Shown one piece after another: positions 41,120 to 41,605 of a DNA stretch of 41,605 nt. Source of the stretch: Roseburia inulinivorans DSM 16841 (GTDB taxonomy: Bacteria > Bacillota > Clostridia > Lachnospirales > Lachnospiraceae); the NCBI RefSeq assembly GCF_000174195.1, contig NZ_ACFY01000061.1, positions 1 to 41,605 of the forward strand, in the 5' to 3' direction. Within the stretch, counting starts at the first letter, position 1; each line of letters starts with the position of its first letter. Position numbers and translations under genes: made by a program. A model generated the notes under the pieces. The model ran no database searches and was not told where the DNA came from. It saw nothing but the letters and a program-made list of their open reading frames with translations.

Positions 41120-41378
41120 GACCCCACCTCTTTTCAAAAAAATATTTTGCGATTTTTCAAAAATGGTTCCGTTTTGCACCCCGGATTTCTCCTATTAGTG
41201 AAAGAGTAATCTAAAAACAAGTTACTTGGGTTACATTCGCTCATTCACACAGGAGAAAGGGGGCTTTCGCCATGTTCAGGCTTGACACAAAAAAGTAACA
41301 TAATCGCAGGTTACAAATAACGGAACCATAACAACAGTATACACCGGATGCGCCGAAAGCGCAAGAAAGAGAGGTTCT
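41120..41378. other. Divergent intergenic region
   Basis: These ~260 bp separate the leftward operon from TnpW. A tiny ORF (MFRLDTKK) at 41,272 follows GAGAAAGGGGG and could be a leader peptide. GTAAC and GTTAC at ~41,295-41,316 form a weak inverted repeat. No firm promoter was recognised. Confidence 0.35.
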
Positions 41379-41582
41379 ATGGCAGATAAAAACGCCGTGT
41401 TTCTGACCCGGCACATTGGCAACACCACCTATAAAGTTCGTGTCTACCTCAGCGAAACCGCCGAGGAAACGATGGAAGATAAAATTCTGCGGCTGATCCG
41501 CAATGACGGGCTGGCAAACCAGCCGGAATGTGGTATAATGGAACTGCCACAAATGAGCCGTCCGTCTGAAAGGAGCGCCTGA
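41379..41582 (+). CDS. tnpW: TnpW-family transposon protein (67 aa)
   Basis: ATG 41,379 follows AAGAGAGG. The protein has RHIGNTTYKVRVYLSETAEE followed by TMEDKILRLIRN, the beta-then-helix pattern of TnpW proteins in Clostridial transposons. TnpW usually precedes a serine recombinase gene, and here a further ORF starts two bases after its stop. The role of TnpW is not established; it may help recombination. Confidence 0.75.
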   Translation: MADKNAVFLTRHIGNTTYKVRVYLSETAEETMEDKILRLIRNDGLANQPECGIMELPQMSRPSERSA

Positions 41583-41583
41583 T

Positions 41584-41605
41584 ATGGCAAACAGACAGAC
41601 GGAAG
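41584..41605 (+). CDS. Start of a gene running out of the window
   Basis: ATG 41,584 begins MANRQTE and remains open to the window edge. GAAAGGAG lies about 13 bases upstream, inside tnpW. By comparison with other TnpW loci it could be a serine recombinase or an element protein, but too little is visible to decide. Confidence 0.4.

Noticed and set aside
1..41605. CRISPR array
   Set aside because: No regularly spaced short direct repeats were seen; the repeats present are long and dispersed or inverted.

Overview
The window looks like accessory DNA from a low-GC gut Firmicute, most likely a member of the Lachnospiraceae/Clostridia. The reasons are AT-rich coding sequence with strong AGGAGG-type ribosome binding sites, runs of large serine recombinases, TnpV/TnpW transposon proteins, and an AgrA/AgrC-type regulator pair. 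It is a mosaic of four blocks.

Block 1 (1 to about 18,800) is a contractile-injection/polymorphic-toxin locus. It holds two VgrG-like spike genes (the first split by a one-base frameshift), a small protein that may be a DcrB/Eag-type chaperone, and a PAAR-like (DUF4280) tip fused to a lysozyme-like domain. Next come membrane-anchored repeat proteins (one broken, one intact) that are candidate immunity proteins, more small secreted or unknown proteins, and a second PAAR-like tip. It ends in a graveyard of orphan Rhs C-terminal toxin/immunity cassettes, a transposase remnant and two immunity-like genes.

Block 2 (about 18,900-21,700) is regulatory: an XRE repressor, a LytTR response regulator, a GHKL histidine kinase, a strong terminator and a small Cys-containing peptide ORF.

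Block 3 (about 21,790-37,480) is a conjugative/mobilisable element: a sigma-like gene (frameshifted), a DinG-type helicase with a structured leader, a DUF6870-like gene, and three tandem large serine recombinases (second frameshifted, third truncated). Inserted between its sigma-like gene and its helicase gene is the most interesting part of the window, at about 22,300-30,800. A frameshifted tyrosine recombinase sits beside two convergent genes, an apparent ATP-grasp + PLP-decarboxylase fusion (891 aa) and a SIR2 + STAND NTPase + TPR protein (1404 aa). This pair lies between perfect 123-bp inverted repeats at 23,428-23,550 and 30,646-30,768. Each repeat carries a 19-bp palindrome and lies about 72-75 bp upstream of one of the genes. 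A promoter-like sequence lies just outside the left repeat. The geometry suggests either an invertible (phase-variable) defence cassette or a mobile two-gene defence unit with a shared operator/leader.

Block 4 (about 37,431-41,605) is a distinctly GC-rich element that interrupts the third serine recombinase. It carries TnpV, a DUF6809-like protein, a RhuM-family protein, a DUF6076-like zinc-finger protein, a sigma-70-like protein, TnpW and the start of a further gene.

Many genes in blocks 1-3 are broken by a single base, often in a homopolymer. This could be real decay, slipped-strand phase variation or assembly error, so reads should be checked before calling them dead. No rRNA, tRNA or CRISPR array was seen.
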